A stretch of DNA of 64,000 nucleotides from CAJBIL01 sp044359525 (GTDB lineage: Bacteria > Pseudomonadota > Gammaproteobacteria > Burkholderiales > Rhodocyclaceae), in the NCBI GenBank assembly GCA_044359525.1, contig JBIKLY010000002.1, forward strand, positions 1 to 64,000, read 5' to 3'. Shown piece after piece: positions 51,305 to 59,673 of this stretch; position 1 is the stretch's first letter; the number at the start of each line of letters is the position of its first letter. The notes under the pieces are model-generated. The model was given only the letters and a program-made list of their open reading frames with translations, was not told where the DNA came from and made no database searches. Position numbers and translations under genes: made by a program.

Positions 51305-51656
51305 AATGTCGCTTGCCGAAGGGGTGCTGCAGATTGTCGAGGATGCGGCACGCAATTCGGGAGGCGCGGGCGACGGCGGTTTTCTGCGCGTCAAGACGGT
51401 ATTTATCGAAATCGGCCAGCTTTCTTCAGTCGAGCCCGATTCGATGCGTTTCTGTTTCGATGCGGTAACGCGCGGCACGCTGGCTGAAGGTGCGCTGCTC
51501 GAAGTGATCGAGGTGCCTGGCGAAGGATTGTGTTTCAATTGCAACAAGACAGTGCCGCTTGCGGCCTTGTACGACCCCTGCCCGGCCTGCGGCGGCTACC
51601 CGGTCCAACCGACCGGCGGAACCGAAATGCGGGTCAAGGAGCTGGAGGTTGAATAA
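51297..51656 (+). CDS. hypA: HypA nickel metallochaperone
   Basis: A 119-aa protein that delivers nickel to the hydrogenase large subunit with HypB. It begins MHEMSLAEGV, with the essential His2, and has a zinc site from Cys79/82 and Cys95/98. It overlaps hoxV by 8 bases and ends 17 bases before hypB. Confidence 0.95.
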   Translation: MHEMSLAEGVLQIVEDAARNSGGAGDGGFLRVKTVFIEIGQLSSVEPDSMRFCFDAVTRGTLAEGALLEVIEVPGEGLCFNCNKTVPLAALYDPCPACGGYPVQPTGGTEMRVKELEVE

Positions 51657-51673
51657 TAAAATGGAGACAAGAA

Positions 51674-52816
51674 ATGTGTACGACCTGTGGTTGCGCTGCG
51701 GGTGAGGCCCGTATTGATGGTGAAGACTTGCATACGCACGAGGACGGGACGACCCATTCGCATGCGCCCGGCCAGAGCCACTCGCATTCCGGCATAAGTT
51801 ATACCCCCGTTTCGGGCGGGCATGCTCACCCGCATCGCCACGCGGATGGCAGCGTCCATGTGCATCCCCACGGGCATGACGGCGAGCATCATCACCCTCA
51901 TGCGCCGCTGGCGCATGAACACGCACATCGTCACGCTGATGGTGGCGAGCACGTGCATGCGCACGACCATGCCGATGCCGCTCTGCACGATGCCGACGGT
52001 GCGCATGAACACTCGCATGACGGCGCAATGCATTACGGCCACGGCCCGGCCGGTGCGCATGCGCCGGGGATGACGCAATCGCGCATGGTGCAGATTGAGC
52101 GCGATATTCTCTCCAAGAATGACGGCTACGCGGCGCAGAATCGCACGCGTCTTGCGGAGCAGGGCATCTTCGCGCTCAATCTTGTTTCCAGCCCCGGTTC
52201 GGGCAAAACCACGCTGCTTTGCCGGACCATCGAACAACTGAAAAGCCGGTTGTCGATCGCCGTGATTGAAGGTGATCAACAGACGAGCTACGACGCCGAG
52301 CGCATTCGCACGACCGGCGTGCCGGCGCTGCAGATCAATACCGGCAAGGGTTGTCACCTCGACGCATTCATGGTCGGCGCCGCGCTGAAGAAGCTTGCGC
52401 CGGCCGACGATTCGCTGCTGCTCATCGAGAACGTCGGCAACCTCGTTTGCCCGGCGGCGTTTGATCTGGGTGAAGCACACAAGGTGGCGATTCTTTCGGT
52501 CACCGAAGGCGAAGACAAGCCGCTCAAATACCCCGACATGTTCCGCGCCGCGTCCTTGATGCTGCTCAACAAGATCGACCTGCTGCCCTATGTTTCATTC
52601 AAGCTTGACCTGGCCATCGAGCATGCGCGGCGCGTCAATCCGGCGCTGACGGTGATCAAGGTGTCGGCAACCACCGGCGAGGGGTTTGAGGAATGGCTGG
52701 CCTGGCTTGAAGCGGGTTGCGCGGGGCAGAAGTCGAAGAAACAGGAAACGGTGGCTTCGCTCAAGCGACGGATCGCCGAGCTCGAAGCACAGACTGCTGC
52801 CAGCGTACGGAGCTGA
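51674..52816 (+). CDS. hypB: HypB nickel-storing GTPase with very long histidine-rich N-terminus
   Basis: A 380-aa GTPase. It starts MCTTCGCAAG, the high-affinity nickel motif. Residues 20-129 contain about 33 histidines, mostly HxH or HxHxH, which is a nickel store. The GTPase domain starts near 165 with a P-loop SSPGSGKTTLL. HypB with HypA inserts nickel. The histidine tract makes an obvious tandem low-complexity DNA stretch at 51733-52060. Confidence 0.96.
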   Translation: MCTTCGCAAGEARIDGEDLHTHEDGTTHSHAPGQSHSHSGISYTPVSGGHAHPHRHADGSVHVHPHGHDGEHHHPHAPLAHEHAHRHADGGEHVHAHDHADAALHDADGAHEHSHDGAMHYGHGPAGAHAPGMTQSRMVQIERDILSKNDGYAAQNRTRLAEQGIFALNLVSSPGSGKTTLLCRTIEQLKSRLSIAVIEGDQQTSYDAERIRTTGVPALQINTGKGCHLDAFMVGAALKKLAPADDSLLLIENVGNLVCPAAFDLGEAHKVAILSVTEGEDKPLKYPDMFRAASLMLLNKIDLLPYVSFKLDLAIEHARRVNPALTVIKVSATTGEGFEEWLAWLEAGCAGQKSKKQETVASLKRRIAELEAQTAASVRS

Positions 52817-52817
52817 T

Positions 52818-55118
52818 ATGTCAGACAGCATGATTTGCCAACGCATTCGCGTCAGCGGTGTTGTTCAGGGTGTTGGTTTCCGGCCCTTTGTCTGGCGCCT
52901 GGCGCGTGAGCTTGATCTCACCGGTTGGGTACGTAACGATTCGCGCGGCGTCGAAATTGAAGCCTGCGGTGCTGTTGCGCAGGTGCGCCGTCTGGTTGAG
53001 CGCCTGCAGCAGGAAGCCCCACCTCTCGCCCGCATTGATGCGGTGGTGGCGCGTAAGGCCGATCCGGAGTGCGTGGCCGATGGCTTTGTGATTATCGATA
53101 GCCGTAGCGGCCGTGCGGCGACGATGATCGGCCACGATACCGCCGTCTGCCGCGAATGCCTGGGCGAAATGTTCGACCCGGCGGCGCGGCGCTGGCGCTA
53201 CGCTTTTACCAACTGCACGCACTGCGGACCGCGCTACACGATCAGCCGTGGCCTGCCATACGACCGGGCGCGCACGAGCATGAAATCCTTTGCCCTGTGC
53301 AATAAGTGCCAGGGTGAGTACCGGCGGCCCGAAGACCGGCGCTTCCACGCCGAGGCCAATTGCTGCCCGAAATGCGGGCCACAGCTGGCGCTGCTCGATG
53401 CCGAAGGGCAGACGCTGCCGGGCGATCCCGTCGCCGTCGCACTGAAACTTTTGCGTGCCGGAAAGATTGTCGCCATCAAGGGGCTCGGCGGCTTCCATCT
53501 GGCTTGCGATGCGCGCAATGCCGCTGCCGTGGCCGTATTGCGCGAGCGCAAGCAGCGCGAGGAAAAACCGTTTGCGGTGATGCTCGCCAACGCCGCTTCG
53601 GTCGCCCCTTTTGTTCAGATGGGTGTCGGCGAACCAGGCCTGCTGACGCTGCCCGAGCGACCGGCAATCTTGCTCAAGAAGCGCAACAACTGTGATGCTG
53701 CCTTGCCCGGCGTCGCGCCCGGGCTGGCCTGGCTGGGCGTCATGCTGCCCTACACGCCGTTGCAATACCTGCTTTTCCACGAAGCCGCCGGGCAGCCGGC
53801 CGGCTTATCCTGGCTCGATGCGGCGCAGGAGCTCGCGCTGGTGATGACCAGCGCCAACCCCGGCGGCGAGCCGCTGGTGATCGGCAACAATGAGGCCTTG
53901 TTGCGTCTTTCGGGGATTGCCGATGCTTACCTGATGCACGATCGCGAGATTGTCGCGCGCTGCGACGACAGCGTGGCGCGCATCGCGCCGGGCGGCCTGC
54001 AGTTCATTCGCCGCGCCCGGGGCTATACGCCGCGCGCCATCAAGTTGCCGCGTTCCGGCCCGCCGGTATTGGCGGTTGGCGGCTGGTTCAAAAACACGGT
54101 GTGCATTACGCGCGGCGACGAGGCATTTGTCTCGCAGCACATCGGCGACCTCGACAACGCGGCGGCCTGCGGTTTCTTCGAGGAGAGTGTTGAGCAATTG
54201 CTGAAACTCTTGCAGGTCGAGCCGGCCATCGTTGCACACGATCTGCATCCGGATTTTCATTCGACGCGTTTTGCTGCCGACTTCGCGCGCCAGAACGGTT
54301 TGCCGCTGCTGGGCGTGCAGCATCACCATGCACACGCCGCCGCCGTGCTCGCCGAACATGGTGTGCAGGGGCCGGTGATTGCGCTGGCGCTTGATGGTGT
54401 CGGGCTAGGTACCGATGGCGGCGCCTGGGGCGGCGAATTGCTGCGCGTCGATGGCAAGAGATTTGAACGGCTTGGCCATCTTGCCCCGCTCGCCTTACCA
54501 GGCGGTGACCGCGCAGCGCGCGAGCCGTGGCGCATGGCGGCTGCCGTGCTGCATCAGCTTGGGCGTGGTGATGAAATCGCGCAGCGTTTTGCCGGCCAGC
54601 AAGCGGCACCGACCGTTGCGCAGATGCTGGAGCAGGGCGTCAATTGTCCGCAAACATCGAGTCTCGGCCGGATCTTTGATGCCGCTGCCGGGCTGCTTGG
54701 CGTCAAGCCGGTGATGGCTTTTGAGGGACAGGCAGCCATGCTGCTCGAAGGCATGGCCGAACGCTACGGCGACATTCTGCCGTTCGATCACAGCTGGCGT
54801 ATCGAAAACGGGCGCCTCGATTTGTTGCCTCTGTTTGCTGTGTTGGCTGACGAGAAAAATGCCGAACGCGGCGCGGCGATTTTTCATGCGACGCTGGTTG
54901 CCGCGCTGGCCGACTGGGTGCATGCCGTGGCGCCGGCCGACAGTACGGTGGTTGGCAGCGGCGGCTGTTTCCTCAACCAGATTCTGGCGCGCGGCATGCG
55001 TTCGCGGCTTGGCGGTCATGGCTTGCATCTGATCGAAGCGCGTCGCCTGCCGCCCAACGACGGTGGGCTGTCCCTTGGTCAGGCATGGATTGCCTTGCAG
55101 CATCTTTCGGAGTCCTGA
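52818..55118 (+). CDS. hypF: HypF carbamoyltransferase
   Basis: A 766-aa enzyme that turns carbamoyl phosphate and ATP into a thiocarbamate on HypE, the precursor of the CN ligands. Domains in order: acylphosphatase-like (GVVQGVGFRPFVWRLA, about 8-95), two zinc fingers (Cys111/114/133/136 and Cys161/164/183/186), a YrdC-like domain (about 200-390) and a Kae1-like domain with HHHAHAAAVLAEHG. ATG at 52818 is 1 base after the hypB stop. Confidence 0.97.
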   Translation: MSDSMICQRIRVSGVVQGVGFRPFVWRLARELDLTGWVRNDSRGVEIEACGAVAQVRRLVERLQQEAPPLARIDAVVARKADPECVADGFVIIDSRSGRAATMIGHDTAVCRECLGEMFDPAARRWRYAFTNCTHCGPRYTISRGLPYDRARTSMKSFALCNKCQGEYRRPEDRRFHAEANCCPKCGPQLALLDAEGQTLPGDPVAVALKLLRAGKIVAIKGLGGFHLACDARNAAAVAVLRERKQREEKPFAVMLANAASVAPFVQMGVGEPGLLTLPERPAILLKKRNNCDAALPGVAPGLAWLGVMLPYTPLQYLLFHEAAGQPAGLSWLDAAQELALVMTSANPGGEPLVIGNNEALLRLSGIADAYLMHDREIVARCDDSVARIAPGGLQFIRRARGYTPRAIKLPRSGPPVLAVGGWFKNTVCITRGDEAFVSQHIGDLDNAAACGFFEESVEQLLKLLQVEPAIVAHDLHPDFHSTRFAADFARQNGLPLLGVQHHHAHAAAVLAEHGVQGPVIALALDGVGLGTDGGAWGGELLRVDGKRFERLGHLAPLALPGGDRAAREPWRMAAAVLHQLGRGDEIAQRFAGQQAAPTVAQMLEQGVNCPQTSSLGRIFDAAAGLLGVKPVMAFEGQAAMLLEGMAERYGDILPFDHSWRIENGRLDLLPLFAVLADEKNAERGAAIFHATLVAALADWVHAVAPADSTVVGSGGCFLNQILARGMRSRLGGHGLHLIEARRLPPNDGGLSLGQAWIALQHLSES

Positions 55119-55121
55119 ACC

Positions 55122-55367
55122 ATGTGTCTCGCACTTCCCTGCCGCATCGTCGAGATGCTTGATGACGACAAGGCGATGATCGACGTCTCCGGCATGCGCA
55201 AGGAGATTTCGCTGGCGCTGGTTGAAGGCGTCGGCATCGGCGATTACGTCATCGTGCATGTCGGCTACGCACTGACCCGGCTCGACCCTGAAGAAGCCGA
55301 CAAGACACTGGCGCTCTTTGCCGAGCTCGGGGATGCGGCGCTTCAGGAGGCTGCGAGTGCTCTCTAA
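55122..55367 (+). CDS. hypC: HypC scaffold chaperone
   Basis: An 81-aa protein, starting MCLALPCRIVEM; Cys2 is the Fe-binding residue. With HypD it carries the Fe(CN)2CO group to the large subunit. It is 3 bases after hypF. A hairpin element, not a gene, fills the gap before hypD. Confidence 0.96.
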   Translation: MCLALPCRIVEMLDDDKAMIDVSGMRKEISLALVEGVGIGDYVIVHVGYALTRLDPEEADKTLALFAELGDAALQEAASAL

Positions 55368-55376
55368 AAAGCGAAA

Positions 55377-55449
55377 CACCAAGGCACCAAGAGCACAAAG
55401 TTACACCAAGTTTTTCTTGGTGAATCTTGGTGCCCTTGGTGTCTTGGTG
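55377..55449. repeat. Long hairpin element, CACCAAG class (element 7)
   Basis: Two arms of 34 bases beginning CACCAAG are complementary with several mismatches. The unit is the same as in the elements at 49447 and 61155. It occupies most of the 105-base hypC-hypD gap. Confidence 0.78.
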
Positions 55450-55472
55450 GTGAAGTAGTACTGGGTTTTTCG

Positions 55473-56600
55473 ATGAAATACATCGATGAATTCCGTGACG
55501 GCGAGCTGGCCAAGGGGCTGGCGGCCGCGATCCGGCAGATCGCTGCGCCTGAGCGCAAATATCACTTCATGGAGTTCTGCGGCGGCCATACGCACGCCAT
55601 TTCGCGCTATGGCGTGACCGACCTGCTGCCGCCCAATGTACGGATGATTCACGGCCCCGGCTGCCCGGTTTGTGTGCTGCCGATCGGCCGTGTCGACATG
55701 GCGATCCGTTTGGCGCTGGAAGCCGGCGTGACGCTGTGCACCTACGGCGATACGCTGCGCGTGCCGGCCTCGGAAGGTCTTTCGCTGATGAAGGCGAAAG
55801 CGCGTGGCGGCGACATCCGCATGGTTTATTCAAGCGCCGACGCGGTGACTATTGCGCAGCAGAATCCTGACAAACAGGTTGTCTTTTTCGCCATCGGTTT
55901 TGAAACGACAACGCCGCCAACAGCCGTGGCGATCAAGCAGGCGCAGGCACTTGGCCTGAAGAATTTTTCCGTGCTTTGCTGTCATGTGCTGACGCCGGCG
56001 GCGATCAGCAATATTCTCGAGTCACCCGAAGTGCGACAGTGGGGCACTGTGCCGCTCGACGGCTTTATCGGCCCGGCGCACGTGTCGACGATCATCGGCA
56101 GCCGGCCTTACGAGTTCTTCGCTGAGGAATACCGCAAGCCGGTGGTGATCGCCGGCTTCGAGCCGCTCGATGTGATGCAGGCGATTCTGATGCTGGTCAA
56201 GCAGGTCAATGAAGGGCGCGCTGTCGTCGAAAACGAGTTCTCGCGTGCGGTGACGCGCGACGGTAATCTGAAGGCGCAGAACCTCGTTTCGGAACTGTTC
56301 GAGCTACGTCGTTCCTTCGAGTGGCGCGGCCTCAACGAAGTGCCGTACAGCGCGCTGCGCATCCGTAAGGAATACGCCGAATTCGACGCCGAGAAGCGTT
56401 TTGATATTGCCTATAAAACCGTTCCCGATAACAAGGCCTGCGAATGCGGCGCCATCCTGCGCGGCGTCAAGCGGCCACAGGACTGCAAGATTTTCGGCAC
56501 GGTATGCACGCCCGAGAATCCGGTCGGCTCGTGCATGGTCTCCTCGGAAGGCGCCTGCGCGGCGCACTACACTTACGGTCGTTACAAGGATGTGGCGTGA
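55473..56600 (+). CDS. hypD: HypD iron-sulphur maturation protein
   Basis: A 375-aa protein with [4Fe-4S] and Fe-binding cysteines: Cys36 in FCGGHTH, the GPGCPVCVLPIGR motif (Cys64, Cys67) and a C-terminal cysteine set ending with PENPVGSCMVSSEGACAA. It assembles the Fe(CN)2CO group with HypC and HypE. Confidence 0.97.
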   Translation: MKYIDEFRDGELAKGLAAAIRQIAAPERKYHFMEFCGGHTHAISRYGVTDLLPPNVRMIHGPGCPVCVLPIGRVDMAIRLALEAGVTLCTYGDTLRVPASEGLSLMKAKARGGDIRMVYSSADAVTIAQQNPDKQVVFFAIGFETTTPPTAVAIKQAQALGLKNFSVLCCHVLTPAAISNILESPEVRQWGTVPLDGFIGPAHVSTIIGSRPYEFFAEEYRKPVVIAGFEPLDVMQAILMLVKQVNEGRAVVENEFSRAVTRDGNLKAQNLVSELFELRRSFEWRGLNEVPYSALRIRKEYAEFDAEKRFDIAYKTVPDNKACECGAILRGVKRPQDCKIFGTVCTPENPVGSCMVSSEGACAAHYTYGRYKDVA

Positions 56601-56612
56601 ATTTTTTAAAAT

Positions 56613-56729
56613 CCAACGCAGAGGCGCAGAGGAACGCAGAGGGAACGCAGAGAAGAACAAAAATTCTTATGTGCAATCTTGTTGTGGTTTTCTCTGCGTT
56701 TCCTCTGCGCCTCTGCGCCTCTGCGTTGG
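56613..56729. repeat. Long hairpin element, GCAGAG class (element 8)
   Basis: Arms of about 42 bases read CCAACGCAGAGGCGCAGAGG on the left and the complement on the right. The right arm has an extra GCGCAGAG unit. It lies in the hypD-hypE gap and is the third member of the class seen at 16219 and 35603. Confidence 0.85.
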
Positions 56730-56747
56730 GTCTTCAAGGTTTTCAAC

Positions 56748-57797
56748 ATGTCTGAAATTCGCAAAGGCTACGTCCGCCCGCTCGATCTCAAGCATGGTCG
56801 TGTCGACATGACGCATGGCAGCGGCGGTCGGGCCATGGTGCAGTTGATCGAAGAGTTGTTCGCCAAACACCTCGGCAACGAATATCTGGCGCAAGGAAAC
56901 GACGGCGCGTTGATGCCGATGCCGAAGGGCAGGCTGGTGATGGCCACCGATTGCCATGTCGTTTCGCCGCTCTTTTTCCCCGGTGGCGATATTGGTTGTC
57001 TCTCGGTGCACGGCACGATCAACGACATCGCGGTGATGGGCGCGACGCCGCTCTATCTGGCGGCTGGTTTCATTCTGGAGGAGGGCTTCCCGCTCGGCGA
57101 TCTGGCGCGCATCGTTGAATCGATGGCCAACGCCGCAAAAGAAGCCGGCGTGCCGATCGTTACCGGCGACACCAAGGTCGTCGAGCAGGGCAAGGGCGAC
57201 GGCGTCTTCATCACGACCACCGGCGTCGGCGTCGTCGCCGAGGGCGAGGATTTTTCCGGCGACCGGGCGCGCGCGGGCGACAGGATCATCGTCTCCGGCA
57301 GCATCGGCGACCACGGCATGGCGATCATGGCGCAGCGCGAGAGCCTCGGTTTCTCGGCGCCGATCGTCTCCGATACCGCCTCGCTGCACGGCCTGATCGT
57401 GGCCATGCGCCAGAGCGGCGCAACGATTCGCGTGTTGCGCGATCCGACGCGCGGTGGTGTCGCCACGACGCTCAACGAAATCGCGCGGCAGTCGAAGGTC
57501 GGCATGATGCTGCAGGAAGCCGCGCTGCCGGTGAATCCCGAAGTGGCCGCCGCCTGCGAATTCCTCGGCCTCGATCCTTTGTATGTCGCCAACGAAGGCA
57601 AGCTGCTGGCCATCGTCGCCGCCGAAGACGCCGACAAACTGCTGGTTGCCATGCGCGAGCATCCGCAGGGGCAGCGCGCCGCAATCATCGGCACGGTGCA
57701 CGAAGACGCACACCACTTCGTGCAGATGACGACGGGCTTTGGCGGACGACGCATTGTCGATTGGCTGACGGGCGAACAACTGCCGAGGATTTGTTGA
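56748..57797 (+). CDS. hypE: HypE carbamoyl dehydratase
   Basis: A 349-aa PurM-like enzyme that converts the HypF-made thiocarbamate to thiocyanate. The C-terminal Cys349 in PRIC is the modified residue, and HGSGGRAMVQLIEELF starts the family domain. ATG at 56748 was chosen because the upstream frame runs through the hairpin element. Confidence 0.96.
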   Translation: MSEIRKGYVRPLDLKHGRVDMTHGSGGRAMVQLIEELFAKHLGNEYLAQGNDGALMPMPKGRLVMATDCHVVSPLFFPGGDIGCLSVHGTINDIAVMGATPLYLAAGFILEEGFPLGDLARIVESMANAAKEAGVPIVTGDTKVVEQGKGDGVFITTTGVGVVAEGEDFSGDRARAGDRIIVSGSIGDHGMAIMAQRESLGFSAPIVSDTASLHGLIVAMRQSGATIRVLRDPTRGGVATTLNEIARQSKVGMMLQEAALPVNPEVAAACEFLGLDPLYVANEGKLLAIVAAEDADKLLVAMREHPQGQRAAIIGTVHEDAHHFVQMTTGFGGRRIVDWLTGEQLPRIC

Positions 57798-57817
57798 GAT
57801 GTTTGGAAGCGCTTTCA

Positions 57818-57904
57818 ACACAGAGTTCACAGAGACACAGAGAACACAGAGGAAATTCGTAAAAGGTTTCCTCTGTGTTCTCTGTGTCTCTGTGAACTCT
57901 GTGT
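57818..57904. repeat. Perfect 38-bp inverted repeat, CACAGAG class (element 9)
   Basis: Arms at 57818-57855 and 57867-57904 are exact 38-base reverse complements around an 11-base loop. Each arm is made of CACAGAG and CACAGAGG-like units. It fills the hypE-hypX gap. The absence of any mismatch suggests recent formation or active maintenance. Confidence 0.92.
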
Positions 57905-57932
57905 CGGATGCGGTGCTTTTACCAGGTTGATC

Positions 57933-59663
57933 ATGCGCATTCTTTTCCTCACCCACGCCTTCAACAGTCTGACGCAGCGGCTCTACAGCGAGCTCACCGC
58001 GCGCGGGCATCTGGTGGCTATCGAGTTCGATATCGCCGACTCGGTGGCCGAAGAAGCGGTCGCGCTGTTCAAGCCTGATCTGATCGTCGCGCCGTATCTG
58101 CGTCGGGCGATTCCTGAGTCGGTGTGGCGCCAGCACACCTGCCTGATCGTGCATCCGGGTATCGTCGGCGATCGCGGGCCGTCGGCGCTCGACTGGGCGA
58201 TTCAAAGTGGCGAAGCAAAATGGGGTGTCACCGTGTTGCAGGCTGAAGCCGAGATGGACGCCGGGCCGATCTGGGCGGCGGAAACCTTCCCGCTGCGCGC
58301 TGCGAAGAAGTCGAGTGTCTATCGTAACGAGGTGACCGAAGCGGCGACGCGAGCGGTGCTCAAGGCGGTTGAGAATTTTTCAGCCGGCGGCTTTGTGCCG
58401 AAGCAACTCAACTATGCAGACCCTGAGGTACGCGGCGAATTGCGCCCGTTGATGAAACAGGCCGAGCGGGCGATTGACTGGGCGCGTGACAGTAGCGCCG
58501 TTGTTCTTGCCAAGCTGAATGCGGCCGATGGTTTTCCGGGTGTGGCCGATACGCTGTTCGGCGAGCCCTGCCACCTGTTCGATGCCTGGGCCGAAGACAC
58601 GTTGCGTGGCGGCCAACCCGGTGAAGTCATCGCCTGGCGTGAGACGGCGCTATTGCGCGCGACGGTCGACGGTGCGGTGTGGGTCGGCCACGCCAAGCGT
58701 GCCGGTGCGAGCATCCCGCTCAAGCTGCCGGCGACGCAGGCGTTCGCTGACCAGCTGGCCGGCATCCCCGAAGCGCCGCTCGATGGCTGGGCGCAGCTTG
58801 ACGGTCAGACGTGGCAGGACATTCGCTACGAAGAATCCGGCATTGACGGCAATGCGATTGGCTTCCTGCATTTCGATTTCTACAACGGCGCGATGAGCAC
58901 GCGCCAGTGCCAGCGGCTGCAGGCCGCTTACGAATGGGCGCGGAGACGGTCGACGAAAATCATCGTGCTGATGGGCGGCTCGGACTACTGGTCGAACGGT
59001 ATTCACCTCAACACCATCGAGGCCGCCGAATCGCCGGCCGATGAGTCGTGGGCCAACATCAACGCCATTGATGACCTGGCCGAGGTGATCATCCGCACCG
59101 ACAGCCATCTGACCATTGCCGCACTGCAGGGCAACTGCGGCGCCGGCGGCTGCTTCCTGGCGCGTGCCGCCGATCTCGTCTGGGCGCGCGATGGCGTGCT
59201 GCTCAACCCGCATTACAAGAACATGGGCAACCTGTTTGGCTCGGAGTACTGGACCTATCTGCTGCCGCCGCGTGTTGGCGATGAGGGCGCGCAGGCGATC
59301 ATGCAGAACCGCTTGCCGATGACCGCTGCTGGTGGCGTTGCCAAAGGCTTTCTTGACGCTTGCCTGACCAGTGATCCTTCAGCCTTCCGTGTCGACGTCG
59401 CACGGCGTGCCGCCGAGTTGGCGGCTGCCGCCGATCTAACTGGTCGCTTGCAGGCCAAGCGCGACAAGCGACAGGCCGACGAAACCGCCAAGCCGCTGGC
59501 GCAATATCGCGCCGAAGAGTTGTCGCACATGCGCCGCAACTTCTACGGGTTTGATCCGAGTTATCACGTGGCGCGTTTTCATTTCGTGCAGAAGTCGCCG
59601 AATTCGTGGACGCCGCGCCATCTAGCCATTCATCGCGATCTGGGCTGGCGCGTACCGGAATGA
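57933..59663 (+). CDS. hypX: HypX/HoxX, CO-ligand synthesis protein for oxygen-exposed hydrogenase
   Basis: A 576-aa two-domain protein: an N-terminal formyl-THF-binding/formyltransferase-like domain (about 1-250, HPGIVGDRGPSALDWAIQSG and a GVTVLQ segment) and a C-terminal crotonase-like domain (about 260-545, QGNCGAGGCFLARAADLVWA). HypX makes CO for the NiFe site from formyl-THF in the presence of O2. ATG at 57933 gives MRILFLTHAF; an upstream TTG at 57927 is less likely. It precedes hoxA by 10 bases. Confidence 0.93.
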   Translation: MRILFLTHAFNSLTQRLYSELTARGHLVAIEFDIADSVAEEAVALFKPDLIVAPYLRRAIPESVWRQHTCLIVHPGIVGDRGPSALDWAIQSGEAKWGVTVLQAEAEMDAGPIWAAETFPLRAAKKSSVYRNEVTEAATRAVLKAVENFSAGGFVPKQLNYADPEVRGELRPLMKQAERAIDWARDSSAVVLAKLNAADGFPGVADTLFGEPCHLFDAWAEDTLRGGQPGEVIAWRETALLRATVDGAVWVGHAKRAGASIPLKLPATQAFADQLAGIPEAPLDGWAQLDGQTWQDIRYEESGIDGNAIGFLHFDFYNGAMSTRQCQRLQAAYEWARRRSTKIIVLMGGSDYWSNGIHLNTIEAAESPADESWANINAIDDLAEVIIRTDSHLTIAALQGNCGAGGCFLARAADLVWARDGVLLNPHYKNMGNLFGSEYWTYLLPPRVGDEGAQAIMQNRLPMTAAGGVAKGFLDACLTSDPSAFRVDVARRAAELAAAADLTGRLQAKRDKRQADETAKPLAQYRAEELSHMRRNFYGFDPSYHVARFHFVQKSPNSWTPRHLAIHRDLGWRVPE

Positions 59664-59673
59664 GTTCACGAAA

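Noticed and set aside
55368..57932. Small open frames through the hairpins in the hyp gaps, and N-terminal extensions of hypE, hypX and hoxB into them
   Set aside because: Translations are low-complexity and stem from the repeat units; the internal ATG codons give correct family N-termini.
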